A DNA stretch of 64,000 nucleotides, taken from positions 282,193-346,192 of the forward strand of contig NZ_BOVQ01000003.1 of the NCBI RefSeq assembly GCF_018403765.1, written 5' to 3'. This document shows positions 35,978-46,169 of the stretch, piece after piece. Each line of letters begins with the position of its first letter. The stretch's first letter is position 1. The notes below the pieces were generated by a model. It did no database searches, was not told the DNA's origin, and saw only the letters and a program-made list of their open reading frames with translations. The position numbers and the translations under genes are program-made. The stretch comes from Lactococcus nasutitermitis. Lineage in GTDB: Bacteria > Bacillota > Bacilli > Lactobacillales > Streptococcaceae.

Positions 35978-37291
35978 TTAAGCAAGAGCACCCATTGGGT
36001 CCCAAGGCAAGAGCACTTGTGGTTCAGCAGCATAAGCTGCCAATTCTTCCTCCGTCAACAAATCCTTACGGACAACGATTTGATAAGTATATTCATCCAT
36101 CCAAGCATCTGAAGCCACGAAATAACCATTAAATTCGCCAGCATCCTTGCCCCAAGAATTTTCAACTTTCCATTGTGTAGAATTGCCATTTTCATCCAAA
36201 TCCACACCAGCAAGCACCATCGCGTGCGTCATCAAACTCTCGCCGTAATCCAAACGACCAGCTTTATCTTGCGTAAATTCAATATCCAAAGCTGTTTCAA
36301 AATCATAAGCATCAAGTGTCAACAAACCAGATTTACGATTAGAAACCTGACCCACATCACAGCCAAACCAGACTGTTTCACCTTGTTGCATTTGCGCAAT
36401 CGCCAATTTCTTGAAACGAGACATATCCACATTCAAATGTTTCACATCACGCGCACCGACAACATTTCCAAGAAATTCCACTGTGTAGCTCTTATTATAA
36501 GGTTTATCCGCCGTTGGTGCATTGATGATTGACACATAATTATCCAAATCCACAGCGACAAATTGGTCATAAAATTCTTTTGGTGTTCCAGAGAATTTCA
36601 CAAGTTCTTTATCCTTATTGCGGAATGCAAAATCAAATTCTTGTGGTGGCAAGCCCAATGTTGCAGCCAAGAAATTAAAGATTTCCTGCAACAAACTTTC
36701 CTTCAAAGCAGCAACATCTTTGCCAGCTTTCACAGCATCAAGCAAAAGTTGCGCATCTTGACGGAGCAATTTATTCAAATATTGGTTCAGCTCACGACTT
36801 GTTGAAGAGGCACTTGACTCAGGATAAGCCGCTTTGGGCATCACACCATATTTTTCAAAAATCGCCACAATCATATCCCATTGTCCGCCATCTTGTTGCG
36901 GTGTTTGCAACAAAAATTTCAAACGACGGTCATCCATCTCAGAATTTTCAATCAACTGCTCAAAGAACCAATTTGATTTTTCATATTTATCCCAAAAATA
37001 AGGATAGGCTTGCGACAACTCAAAATTTTCCAATTTAAAATTATTAATCACTTTGTGACGGAAAGTATTCATCGCCGCAAACATCCAGCAACGTCCCGAC
37101 TGTTTTTGGTTCGTCACAGGGTCGCTCGTCAAATCAATCGAAAATTCAGGCAAGTTATTTGCGTGAGAGCTACGCGCTTCCAAAGCATTGAGCAAGCCAT
37201 TTTTAGTTGCTGCATTTTCAACCGCACGAAATTTTGGATTTTCAGCAAAATTTTCATACAGTTTTTGAGTAAAATCATTTGTTAAAGTCAT
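35978..37291 (-). CDS. pepC: Aminopeptidase C (cysteine peptidase, bleomycin hydrolase family)
   Basis: A C1B peptidase of 437 residues used in casein-peptide breakdown. The catalytic Cys is in NQKQSGRCWMFAAMNTFR near residue 70, the His in GESLMTHAMVLAGV near 357 and the Asn in KVENSWGKDAG near 380. The C-terminal residues (LPWDPMGALA) are the auto-processing arm typical of PepC. ATG 37291 follows AGGAGG. It is monocistronic. Confidence 0.98.
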   Translation of the reverse strand: MTLTNDFTQKLYENFAENPKFRAVENAATKNGLLNALEARSSHANNLPEFSIDLTSDPVTNQKQSGRCWMFAAMNTFRHKVINNFKLENFELSQAYPYFWDKYEKSNWFFEQLIENSEMDDRRLKFLLQTPQQDGGQWDMIVAIFEKYGVMPKAAYPESSASSTSRELNQYLNKLLRQDAQLLLDAVKAGKDVAALKESLLQEIFNFLAATLGLPPQEFDFAFRNKDKELVKFSGTPKEFYDQFVAVDLDNYVSIINAPTADKPYNKSYTVEFLGNVVGARDVKHLNVDMSRFKKLAIAQMQQGETVWFGCDVGQVSNRKSGLLTLDAYDFETALDIEFTQDKAGRLDYGESLMTHAMVLAGVDLDENGNSTQWKVENSWGKDAGEFNGYFVASDAWMDEYTYQIVVRKDLLTEEELAAYAAEPQVLLPWDPMGALA

Positions 37292-37373
37292 TTATTCCTC
37301 CTAAAATATTATTACTTTTCATTATAGTGCAAATTATCAAAAAAGTCAGCAATCAAAATTTAAAAAGAAAATC

Positions 37374-38039
37374 TCAGACCAACAATTCCCAAAAAATCCT
37401 AATAATTTCAAGTGTTATAAAGCAAGCGACCAAAAAGAAGAAAATCTTCCAAATCATCGCATGAAAACCGCGCAACTGCTGACTTAAAATATCCGCATCA
37501 GACACACCATGATAATGGAGAAAAAGCACAAAAATATCCTTCATTCCACCCATAACCAATATCATAATCAAAAAAGCCGTCAACGCAAAATTCACAAAAG
37601 CAGTTGCATAAAGAATAGCCAAAACACTCACCAGCATCACCACAATCACACTAAAAAATCCCCAAGCATTGCGCAAATGAAACAAAATATAAAACCCAAT
37701 CAAAATCAAAAAAACAAAAGTCAGTTGAGGACGTCCCCACTTTATCAAAAAGCTCAGCAGCAAAGCAAGTAAAAATGGCATTGGATAGCCCGACAAAGTC
37801 GCAAAAAAACCACTCACACCAGTCTTAACCTCTGTACTCCCCGAACTATCATGGTTTATCCGCATCCGATAAACCTTTCCAAAAGTCAATCTAGCAACCA
37901 GCGCATGACCAAACTCATGCACAATCGTCACTACATATTTCAAAGGAGACACAAAAACATGAGCAAGCATACCAACCAACAAACCAGCAACCACCACCCA
38001 AACCTGCAAATGATAACTCTGAGTAAAAAAATCAATCAT
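37374..38039 (-). CDS. M50-like membrane metallopeptidase
   Basis: A 221-residue membrane protein with a zinc-binding HExxH in TIVHEFGHALVARLTFG near residues 39-43, inside a short soluble loop, plus about six hydrophobic segments. This fits the M50B-like YuiH/SpoIVFB-related peptidases; the substrate is unknown. The ATG at 38039 lacks a well-spaced Shine-Dalgarno. A TAAAAT six bases upstream could make it leaderless, but a GAGG 12 bp upstream keeps that open. Confidence 0.82.
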   Translation of the reverse strand: MIDFFTQSYHLQVWVVVAGLLVGMLAHVFVSPLKYVVTIVHEFGHALVARLTFGKVYRMRINHDSSGSTEVKTGVSGFFATLSGYPMPFLLALLLSFLIKWGRPQLTFVFLILIGFYILFHLRNAWGFFSVIVVMLVSVLAILYATAFVNFALTAFLIMILVMGGMKDIFVLFLHYHGVSDADILSQQLRGFHAMIWKIFFFLVACFITLEIIRIFWELLV

Positions 38040-38105
38040 ATTTTCATTTTACCTCAAGTTTACTAAATGAAACTGTATCATCTAAAATGATATTCGCAAG
38101 ACTAT

Positions 38106-38132
38106 AAAAAAAGCTATCCCTAGACAGCTTTT
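38106..38132 (-). terminator. Terminator after mtnN
   Basis: AAAAGCTGTC / GATAGCTTTT stem (one mismatch) followed by T7 on the minus strand. Confidence 0.75.
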
Positions 38133-38140
38133 CTTTATTT

Positions 38141-38821
38141 TCAGACCATCTTTTCCAACAACTTAATCAGCGTTTGTGCCGATTGTTTACCTGCTTCAAG
38201 AATAAATTCATCAAATTTCACATTGGCATCATGGTCTGCTGTATCAGAAATCGCACGGATAATGACAAAAGGTTTGTTCAGCGCAGTTGCTGCTTGTGCA
38301 ATACTTGCGCCTTCCATCTCAACCGCCAAATCATCTGGAAAATGTTCTTTGATTTCAATAATTTTTGTCGGACTGGAAATAAAACTATCCGAACTTGTGA
38401 TTAAGCCAACTTTTGGATTGTCAATGACTTTTTTGAGTTCAGAAACAAAGTATTTACTACTTTCAAAGTACAAAGGCTGTTGTGCCATTTGTCCAAAAGC
38501 ATAGCCAAAAACTGTCACATCAATATCATGATAAGCGAGTTTATCCGCAATCACAACATCACCGATTTTGAGAGATTTATCAATGGCACCTGCAGAACCA
38601 GTATTGATAATTCCATCAACATCAAAAAGTTCTACCAATAGCGCAACAGCAATCGCCGACATAACTTTTCCAATTCCAGATTGTACCAGTACAACTTCAT
38701 GACGTCCGATAGAGCCTGTATGAAAAACAAGTCCATGACGTGTTTGCTTACCGGCATTTTCCAGATTTTCAATTAGTACACGGATTTCCTCGTCCATGGC
38801 ACAGATAATTCCTAACTTCAT
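38141..38821 (-). CDS. mtnN: 5'-methylthioadenosine/S-adenosylhomocysteine nucleosidase
   Basis: The enzyme cleaves MTA and SAH, feeding methionine salvage and the LuxS route. KLGIICAMDEEI opens it with the catalytic Glu. SGIGKVMSAIAVALL, NTGSAGAI and the nucleoside-binding VEMEGASIAQAA and ISDTADHDA with the catalytic Asp are all present. Its 226 residues are normal. It closes the glmU-nudix-macP-mtnN cluster; AAGGA precedes ATG 38821. Confidence 0.97.
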   Translation of the reverse strand: MKLGIICAMDEEIRVLIENLENAGKQTRHGLVFHTGSIGRHEVVLVQSGIGKVMSAIAVALLVELFDVDGIINTGSAGAIDKSLKIGDVVIADKLAYHDIDVTVFGYAFGQMAQQPLYFESSKYFVSELKKVIDNPKVGLITSSDSFISSPTKIIEIKEHFPDDLAVEMEGASIAQAATALNKPFVIIRAISDTADHDANVKFDEFILEAGKQSAQTLIKLLEKMV

Positions 38822-38886
38822 ATATAATCCTTCTTTTTCTAAATAATATGTCTCCAGGGTAAACTACATTGTGAAAATTTCATCAC

Positions 38887-39165
38887 TCAAAAATAGTACA
38901 AAATAAAGGCAATGAGGAAAATTACAACAATAATTGTCACAATTAAAAGCCACTTGTTAATCAACTTACTTCGTCTTTGCTGCTTAACATTTTCAATACG
39001 ACGACTTTTATAGACAGCTTGTTTGGACAAATCTTGCTCAATTTTATCGTATTTCTCAGAAATTTCACGGTCATTTTCCATTTCCCGTTGTAATTCTCGT
39101 TCGATACGTTCTTTATCTTGCTTTGCTTGCTCAATAATCTCGTCTGTTAAAAGTGGTCTAGGCAT
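38887..39165 (-). CDS. macP: MacP-like cell-wall synthase accessory membrane protein
   Basis: A 92-residue protein: PRPLLTDEIIEQAKQ at the start, a charged helical middle, SRRIENVKQQRRSKLINKW, then one C-terminal helix (WLLIVTIIVVIFLIAFILYYF). The start motif, the SRRIENxK segment and the position between the nudix gene and mtnN match pneumococcal MacP, which activates PBP2a and is phosphorylated by StkP. Assignment is from these features and synteny. It overlaps the nudix gene by 8 bp. Confidence 0.75.
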   Translation of the reverse strand: MPRPLLTDEIIEQAKQDKERIERELQREMENDREISEKYDKIEQDLSKQAVYKSRRIENVKQQRRSKLINKWLLIVTIIVVIFLIAFILYYF

Positions 39166-39736
39166 TGCTTTCCCCTGCTTTCAACTGTTGGATTTCCCAG
39201 TACTGGATAGCCATGATTGTTTTTGCATCACTGATTTTATGCTCTCTCGTCAGTTTTTTCGCTTCATCCAATGTCACAAAGATACTTTCCAAAAATTCAT
39301 CATCATCTTGTGGACGAGGATTGTCAACTTTTTCTAATTCTGAAGAAAAATACAGATAAGTAATTTCAGATGTACAACCTGGTGAAACATAAAATGGTGC
39401 GATTTCAATCAAATTTTTTGTAGAATAGCCTGTTTCTTCTTCAAGTTCACGCAAAGCAGCTGCTTTCGTATCTGAATTTTCACCTAGTTCTAATTTTCCA
39501 GCAGGAATTTCATAGATAAATTGTTCAATCGCCTTACGATATTGTCCGACAAGCAACATTTTATCCCCAATAACAGGCGCTACTGCTACACCACCATTAT
39601 GAAATACAAGCTCACGAAAACCTGTGTTCCCATCAGGCAAACTCACCTTATCACGCACAACTTGAAAAATCTTCCCATCAAAAATTTTTTCACGAGATAG
39701 GGTTTTTTCTTCAAATTTTTTTGTATCAAAATCCAA
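39158..39736 (-). CDS. NUDIX hydrolase (ADP-ribose pyrophosphatase-like)
   Basis: A 192-residue NUDIX protein. The NUDIX box is in GENSDTKAAALRELEEETGY near residues 88-107 with REXXEE metal ligands. ETLSREKIFDGKIFQVVRDKVSLP and the FYVSPGCTSEITYLYF loop are typical of the ADP-ribose pyrophosphatase branch (NudF/YqkG). It lies between glmU and macP, as in streptococci. Confidence 0.93.
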   Translation of the reverse strand: MDFDTKKFEEKTLSREKIFDGKIFQVVRDKVSLPDGNTGFRELVFHNGGVAVAPVIGDKMLLVGQYRKAIEQFIYEIPAGKLELGENSDTKAAALRELEEETGYSTKNLIEIAPFYVSPGCTSEITYLYFSSELEKVDNPRPQDDDEFLESIFVTLDEAKKLTREHKISDAKTIMAIQYWEIQQLKAGESNA

Positions 39737-39769
39737 TATCTGTCCTCCAATAGCTTATTGTCAAATTTT

Positions 39770-41212
<1,443 letters not shown>

Positions 41213-41220
41213 TCACTTAG

Positions 41221-41229
41221 ATTATACCA
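41221..41229 (-). promoter_or_regulatory. glmU extended -10 promoter
   Basis: TGGTATAAT on the minus strand, about 75 bp before glmU. The proC side of this divergent gap has TATAAT near 41291. Confidence 0.6.
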
Positions 41230-41322
41230 CAAAATGCTCAAAAAGCGGTGAAGCTTCTTTTCTATGGTAAAATAGATGAAAAGCTTTTACTATAATTTAA
41301 TTTTTAAGAAAAGGAAAGTATT

Positions 41323-42114
41323 ATGAAAACTATTGGATTTATCGGTGTTGGAAAAATGGCAACCGCGATTATTTCTGGGCTTGACAAACAAAAATTTGAT
41401 ATTTTGATTTCTGGACGTGATTTTGAAAAAACAAAAGGAGAAGCAAGCGAACTTTCTGTAACTGCTGTAAATGCTCACAAAGAATTAGTAGAAAAATCAG
41501 ATGTGATTGTTTTGGCAATTAAACCGCAGGTTTTACCTACTATTTTATCTGAAATTGCTCCAGTATTAACTCCAGAAAAGACACTTTTGTCTATCGCAGC
41601 GGGCTTTACTCTGAGCGATTTGAAACATTTGACAAAGGCTGAAAGTATTCCAATTATCCGGGTGATGCCAAATATAAACGCTCAAATTCAAAAATCTACT
41701 TCGGCCATCGTTCGTAATGAATATGTGACCGACGATATTTATGAGTTTGCTAAAACAATTTTTGCTAGTGTTGGAACGGTACATGAAATAGCTGAGAAAG
41801 ATTTTTCTGCATTCACAGCTCTTGCTGGCTCAAGTCCTGCTTATATCTATATGTTTATTGATGCACTGGCACGCGCCGGTGTTTTGCATGGTATTCCTAA
41901 AGCAACAGCAACAAAGATTGTCGCCGAGACAGTTGCTGCTTCAGCTGATATGGTTTTGACTTCTGATGAAAATCCTTGGTCATTAGTTGATAAAGTTTCT
42001 AGTCCTGGTGGTACCACAGTTGCTGGTGTTGTGAGTTTAGAACAAAACCGTTTCGTTGGAACCGTCATTGATGCGATTACAGCAACGATTGATAAAGAGA
42101 AAAAACTGAGTTAA
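41323..42114 (+). CDS. proC: Pyrroline-5-carboxylate reductase
   Basis: The last step of proline synthesis. An N-terminal Rossmann motif IGFIGVGKMATAIISGL is followed by VIVLAIKPQVLPTIL and the C-terminal proC signature region ALAGSSPAYIYMFIDALARAGVLHGI with SSPGGTTVAGV. Its 263 residues are usual. AAAGGAAAG precedes ATG 41323. It is a single gene on the plus strand ending at a shared terminator with folT. Confidence 0.97.
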   Translation: MKTIGFIGVGKMATAIISGLDKQKFDILISGRDFEKTKGEASELSVTAVNAHKELVEKSDVIVLAIKPQVLPTILSEIAPVLTPEKTLLSIAAGFTLSDLKHLTKAESIPIIRVMPNINAQIQKSTSAIVRNEYVTDDIYEFAKTIFASVGTVHEIAEKDFSAFTALAGSSPAYIYMFIDALARAGVLHGIPKATATKIVAETVAASADMVLTSDENPWSLVDKVSSPGGTTVAGVVSLEQNRFVGTVIDAITATIDKEKKLS

Positions 42115-42127
42115 GTTTTTTCAAAAA

Positions 42128-42157
42128 AATTCTTGAGGGGATGGCTCAAGAATTTTT
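42128..42157. terminator. Bidirectional terminator between proC and folT
   Basis: AATTCTTGAG and CTCAAGAATT with T6 on the plus strand and seven T on the minus strand. Confidence 0.88.
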
Positions 42158-42159
42158 TA

Positions 42160-42705
42160 TTATGATAATATTTTATTTAATGTTTTAATTTTTTGTAGAG
42201 TTGGAACAATGAGCATGATAACAACTGTTTTTATTGGAATTTGTATGAGTAAGAACAGTCTTAATTTAAAGAGAACTTCAAAGCTGTGCCATGTGTGCGT
42301 TGGCATAATCATCCAAATCCACAGCGTATCAAAAGTTGTCGTCTCAACAAACATAAGTATAATAAAGGCAAAAAGTGTGTAAAGCCAATCTTGCCAACGA
42401 TTGATGTTTAGTTTCTTTTTAAAAAAGAACCCTCCATAGAGCAGCCCAACCAAAAATGCTGAGAAGGTAAATCCAGGAAAATATGCCGCTCCGGAAAACA
42501 GAACACCAATAATATCTCCAAGTGCCAATACAATCCCTGACCAAAGTGGTCCAGCAACTGCACCAATCAATACATTTGTGACAAAATTGGGACTGACACG
42601 TACCAAGCTATTTCCAAGACTAAAACGTCCTAGCACAATACCTGCTGCAAGCAAAATTGCCAAAAGAACAAACGTCCTAAGGCTAATTTTTAATCTAAAA
42701 TTCAT
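42160..42705 (-). CDS. folT: Folate ECF transporter S component FolT
   Basis: A 181-residue membrane protein with six helices. LRTFVLLAILLAAGIVLGRFSLG and VRVSPNFVTNVLIGAVAGPLWSGIVLALGDIIG match folate-type S components, which take up folates through the shared EcfAA'T module. Identity is strengthened by a tetrahydrofolate riboswitch just upstream. AAAGGAGA precedes ATG 42705. Confidence 0.93.
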   Translation of the reverse strand: MNFRLKISLRTFVLLAILLAAGIVLGRFSLGNSLVRVSPNFVTNVLIGAVAGPLWSGIVLALGDIIGVLFSGAAYFPGFTFSAFLVGLLYGGFFFKKKLNINRWQDWLYTLFAFIILMFVETTTFDTLWIWMIMPTHTWHSFEVLFKLRLFLLIQIPIKTVVIMLIVPTLQKIKTLNKILS

Positions 42706-42729
42706 GTTAATCTCCTTTTATTTTAAGGT

Positions 42730-42846
42730 AGAGTAACACTGTTTGTGACAACCACAAACAGCGGATGCAGAGTTGTACCGCGGGTTTTCCCTTCGTTTGC
42801 AAGCGACATCCCATCTTGCAACACTTAACGCACAACTCCTACTCTG
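42730..42846 (-). promoter_or_regulatory. Tetrahydrofolate (THF) riboswitch before folT
   Basis: Conserved aptamer pieces appear in order on the minus strand: GAGTAGGAG, GCGTTAAGTG, ATGGGATGTCG, ACGAAGGG, CGCGGT and TGCATCCGCT. The AGAGTA near the 5' end can pair with TACTCT near 42735. A hairpin (CTGTTTGTG/CACAAACAG) lies just before the folT ribosome site, so control of translation or attenuation is likely; reduced folate should lower transporter synthesis. Confidence 0.92.
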
Positions 42847-42894
42847 TTTTGATGTAATTTTTTATTACTTTTCTAATATAACACACATTTTTGC

Positions 42895-42914
42895 TTTTGA
42901 CAATTCTGTCAAAA
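42895..42914. repeat. Short palindromic repeat between rpsO and folT
   Basis: TTTTGACAATTCTGTCAAAA, one of two GACAG palindromes placed next to each other here. Confidence 0.8.
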
Positions 42915-42919
42915 ATAAA

Positions 42920-42948
42920 AAAATAGTTCTGTCAGATTTGACAGAACT
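42920..42948 (-). terminator. Second terminator downstream of rpsO
   Basis: AGTTCTGTCA and TGACAGAACT arms followed by a T7 run on the minus strand; the stem is related to the dispersed repeat but with a 4-nt loop. Confidence 0.65.
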
Positions 42949-42956
42949 ATCAAAAT

Positions 42957-42990
42957 GTTAAAAATAAGATTTTCACATGAAAATCTTATC
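42957..42990 (-). terminator. rpsO terminator
   Basis: AAGATTTTC / GAAAATCTT with a 4-nt loop and T5 on the minus strand, just past the rpsO stop. Confidence 0.85.
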
Positions 42991-43002
42991 TGAAACTTCT
43001 TA

Positions 43003-43272
43003 TTAACGACGAAGTCCAAGTGATGCAATCAATTCACGGTAACGTGGTACATCTTTTGTACGAAGGTAAGCCAAAAGATTACGACGGTGACCAATCTTTT
43101 TCATCAAACCACGATAAGTTGCGTGGTCTTTTTTGTGAGTTTTGATGTGGTCGTTAAGGTGGTTGATTTCCCAAGTGAGTACAGCGATTTGTACTTCAGG
43201 TGAACCAGTATCGCCTTCTTTGCGTGCGTATTGAGCAATGATTTCTTGCTTCTTTTCTTTAGAAATAGCCAT
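43003..43272 (-). CDS. rpsO: 30S ribosomal protein S15
   Basis: S15 binds the central domain of 16S r[23 protein letters not shown] starts the protein, and [22 protein letters not shown] and the [20 protein letters not shown] stretch are family signatures. The ATG at 43272 (AAAGGAG upstream) gives the standard 89 residues; a 33-codon upstream extension is leader RNA. Own promoter, structured leader and terminator. Confidence 0.99.
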   Translation of the reverse strand: MAISKEKKQEIIAQYARKEGDTGSPEVQIAVLTWEINHLNDHIKTHKKDHATYRGLMKKIGHRRNLLAYLRTKDVPRYRELIASLGLRR

Positions 43273-43275
43273 GAG

Positions 43276-43360
43276 TTTTTCTCCTTTAAATTTAATGCTC
43301 AGACTGAGCAAACTGCTGGCAAAGCGGTAAGCCAAGTATGAGTTGTAAAAAACTACATTT
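43276..43360 (-). promoter_or_regulatory. Structured rpsO leader (candidate S15 autoregulation site)
   Basis: The 5' UTR of about 85 nt contains TGGC/GCCA and TGCTCA-gtc-TGAGCA hairpins, the second close to the Shine-Dalgarno. S15 represses its own mRNA in several bacteria through unrelated leader folds; whether this fold does so is a guess. Confidence 0.45.
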
Positions 43361-43362
43361 TT

Positions 43363-43391
43363 ATCATACACTATTTTTATGATTTTAGCAA
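43363..43391 (-). promoter_or_regulatory. rpsO promoter
   Basis: TTGCTA (43391-43386), a 17-bp spacer and TATGAT (43368-43363) on the minus strand. Confidence 0.75.
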
Positions 43392-43401
43392 GTTCGGTTA
43401 A

Positions 43402-43433
43402 AAAAAATCTGTCAATCCTGACAGATTTTTTTA
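43402..43433 (-). terminator. pknB terminator
   Basis: AAATCTGTCA / TGACAGATTT with short loop and a T-run on the minus strand; the stem carries the GACAG core. Confidence 0.85.
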
Positions 43434-43434
43434 A

Positions 43435-45336
43435 CTATTGTGCTTTACTTGAACTTGATTGTGTCGTTGTTGAAGCTGGTTGAGAACTACTATTTGTCGT
43501 TGTTGCTGGTTCAGAAGAACTTGATGACTCTGGACTTGAACTTTCTTTCGCTGTAGTACTTGACTCTGTTGTTGATGATGATTGTGGTGTTGCTGGTGCA
43601 ACATAAACACTGTAAGTTACAACAATTTGTTTACTTGGATCAACTTCTTGTCCAACATCTGGATTGACTTGCCATACATAACCATCCCATGATTGGTTAC
43701 TTGACTCATTGACTGGGTCAAGTACAACATTTGTAAAGCCGGCGGCCTCCAAAGTTGCTTTATAAGCAGTATAAGTCTGGTGCGAAAAGTCTGGTACAGC
43801 AACAAGTTTACCAGCAGAAACTTCAAAGGTGATTACATCATCTCCTCCAAGAGTGATTGTTTTTCCCTTCCCTGGTGTCTGCTTGATAATCGTTCCTTTT
43901 GGTGCATCACTTGAAACAGAGTTTTCTACAATTTGTTCATCTGCCACACCAGCTTGTAAGAGCTTCTGATAAACATCATTATATTTCTTACCAACATAAT
44001 TTTCTAGGGTAAACTCATCTGGATTTCCTTCAGATTCATAAATATCTACTGAACTATTTGTCCGAACTTGTGTTCCTGCATCTGGATTTGTTTTGATAAC
44101 ATCCCCAGTATTAACAGTGCTACTACCTTGCTTTTCAACACTTCCAACTTTGAGATGAGCATCTCTTATTTTTGCTTCTGCTTGTGACACTGTCATTCCT
44201 GCAACATCAGGAACTTTTGTATTATGCGGTGTTAGCATGACCCATGCAGTAGCAGAACCTGCAACAACTAAGAGAATGACTATCAGAGCAGCGATAAGTC
44301 CTTTTTTGGACTTTTTATTCTTAGTTTTTTTGTGCTTGTCATTAATATCTTGATTTTCTGAAAGATTTTCTGCCTGCGTTTCATCGCTTTTAAGTTCATC
44401 TTTCTTATCAATCAATGGTTTTGTGTCATAAGGATTGATGAGATTTGCTGGCATAATTCGTGTGGCATCATTATCTTTTTTGAAGATAATTTTTGTCTCG
44501 CCACGACGGTCAAGACTTGTTGATGTCGCAAGGTCGTTCATCATTTCCGTGACATCAGGATAACGATTTTTTGTATCCTTCGCTGTTGCTTTGATAACGA
44601 CATTTTCTAATGCTTGAGGGACGCTACTATTAAGATTGATGATGCTTGGGATATTTTCTTGAAAATGTTTAAGGGCAATCGCGACAGCAGAATCACCGTC
44701 AAATGGTATTTGACCTGTTAATAGTTCAAATAAAATAATTCCAATCGCATAAATATCAGATTGAACCGTTGCGTTGGCTCCTCGTGCCTGTTCAGGCGAG
44801 AGATAATGAACAGAGCCAAACATTGTATTTGTTTGCGTTAAGCTTGTTTCTGATAAGGCTTTGGCAATACCAAAATCCGTTACTTTCACTGTGCCATTCA
44901 GCGCAACCAATACATTTTGCGGTTTTAAATCGCGATGAATAATTCCATGAGAATGCGCCATCTCCATTGCCGAGAGAATTTCCATGGTAATCTCAATGGC
45001 TTCATCGTTTGATAAAGGAGCATTTTCATTGATATACTGCTTCAACGTCATGCCTTCAATATATTCCATGACGATATATTGTTGCGTTTCAAACTCTCCG
45101 ACGTCTGAAATACCTACGATATTAGGATGAGAAAGCTCTGCCATCGCAAATGCTTCACGCTGAAAACGAGCAATAGCAATATTGTCATTTTCAAAATTTG
45201 AACGTAAAACTTTAATTGCAACCTGTCGATTACCTAGGAAAGTGTCTTCCCCTTGGTAAACGTTTGCCATCCCGCCTCTGCCGATTTCTTTGATAATCCG
45301 ATAACGATCGGCGAAAATTTTTCCGATTTGAATCAT
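43435..45336 (-). CDS. pknB: Serine/threonine protein kinase with PASTA domains (PrkC/StkP type)
   Basis: A membrane kinase sensing muropeptides and controlling division and wall synthesis. The kinase domain (about 10-275) has [14 protein letters not shown], a catalytic [10 protein letters not shown] and [11 protein letters not shown] membrane helix ([21 protein letters not shown], ~350-370) precedes three PASTA repeats and a Ser/Thr-rich tail of about 55 residues. ATG 45336 overlaps the pppL stop (ATGA) with GGAGG 7 nt upstream; length 633. Confidence 0.97.
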   Translation of the reverse strand: MIQIGKIFADRYRIIKEIGRGGMANVYQGEDTFLGNRQVAIKVLRSNFENDNIAIARFQREAFAMAELSHPNIVGISDVGEFETQQYIVMEYIEGMTLKQYINENAPLSNDEAIEITMEILSAMEMAHSHGIIHRDLKPQNVLVALNGTVKVTDFGIAKALSETSLTQTNTMFGSVHYLSPEQARGANATVQSDIYAIGIILFELLTGQIPFDGDSAVAIALKHFQENIPSIINLNSSVPQALENVVIKATAKDTKNRYPDVTEMMNDLATSTSLDRRGETKIIFKKDNDATRIMPANLINPYDTKPLIDKKDELKSDETQAENLSENQDINDKHKKTKNKKSKKGLIAALIVILLVVAGSATAWVMLTPHNTKVPDVAGMTVSQAEAKIRDAHLKVGSVEKQGSSTVNTGDVIKTNPDAGTQVRTNSSVDIYESEGNPDEFTLENYVGKKYNDVYQKLLQAGVADEQIVENSVSSDAPKGTIIKQTPGKGKTITLGGDDVITFEVSAGKLVAVPDFSHQTYTAYKATLEAAGFTNVVLDPVNESSNQSWDGYVWQVNPDVGQEVDPSKQIVVTYSVYVAPATPQSSSTTESSTTAKESSSPESSSSSEPATTTNSSSQPASTTTQSSSSKAQ

Positions 45337-46115
45337 CAATTTTCCTCCTGAGGCGAAATTTCTTGATTGTTTTCTTCTGCTACGAATTGAATTAAAACGA
45401 CTGTGATATTGTCCAGACCACCATGTTCATTTGCCAATTTGACAAGAGCTTCTGCTTTGCTATCCAAGCTCATATCGTCTTGTGACAGGATATCCAAAAT
45501 CTCCGCTGTTGAGACCATATTTGTCAATCCATCAGAATTTATCAAAATAATATCGCCTTCTTGCAATGGAAAATTTTGAATGTCTGCTTGAACTTCCGTT
45601 GTTTGCCCCAAGGAACGTGTGATGATATTTTTGTTTGGATGAACTTCAGCTTCTTCTTCGGTAATCTGCCCTGCATCAACAAGTTCTTGGACGAGAGAAT
45701 GGTCAACTGTCACTTTTGTAAGCTGTCCATCACGAATAAGGTATGTTCTACTGTCCCCAACGTGAGCTGAAATTGCTTCCTCATCCTTAATTAACAAGGT
45801 TTCAAGCGTTGTTCCCATACCATGATATTCATCAAGTTTTCCGAGATTTGCAATATTTTCATTTTCGTTGCGGATTTGGTTACGAAGCCAAGTCTCAACT
45901 GTTTCTGTTGAAGTTGTGCCATCAAAAAATGACTCTGACCAGAGTTTTCCGAGGTCTTCAACTGTGAGACGGCTTGCGACATTTCCTGCCTTGTGTCCGC
46001 CCATACCATCTGCAAGCAAAAAGAGACGGTAACCTGCACGATTGACAAAACTATCGGCATAGTCTTGATTGGTTGTACGTTTTGAGCCAATGTCAGATAA
46101 AATACTGTATTTCAC
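45336..46115 (-). CDS. pppL: PP2C-type Ser/Thr protein phosphatase (cognate of PknB)
   Basis: A 259-residue phosphatase that removes phosphates placed by PknB. Metal-binding motifs: [33 protein letters not shown] near residue 35, VGDSRTYLI and [10 protein letters not shown], and the C-terminal [10 protein letters not shown] with the last Asp. Overlap with pknB by the ATGA and its place after rsmB is the classical order. Confidence 0.97.
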   Translation of the reverse strand: MKYSILSDIGSKRTTNQDYADSFVNRAGYRLFLLADGMGGHKAGNVASRLTVEDLGKLWSESFFDGTTSTETVETWLRNQIRNENENIANLGKLDEYHGMGTTLETLLIKDEEAISAHVGDSRTYLIRDGQLTKVTVDHSLVQELVDAGQITEEEAEVHPNKNIITRSLGQTTEVQADIQNFPLQEGDIILINSDGLTNMVSTAEILDILSQDDMSLDSKAEALVKLANEHGGLDNITVVLIQFVAEENNQEISPQEEN

Positions 46116-46169
46116 TTTTTCTCCTTACAAGAATAAAGTTGTTAATGAATGAGTCAAAAACTCGCTTAT

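Noticed and set aside
37374..38050. M50-like gene as another leaderless gene
   Set aside because: TAAAAT lies 6 nt upstream but without a TG extension or -35, and a GAGG is also present, so it was not counted in the leaderless set.
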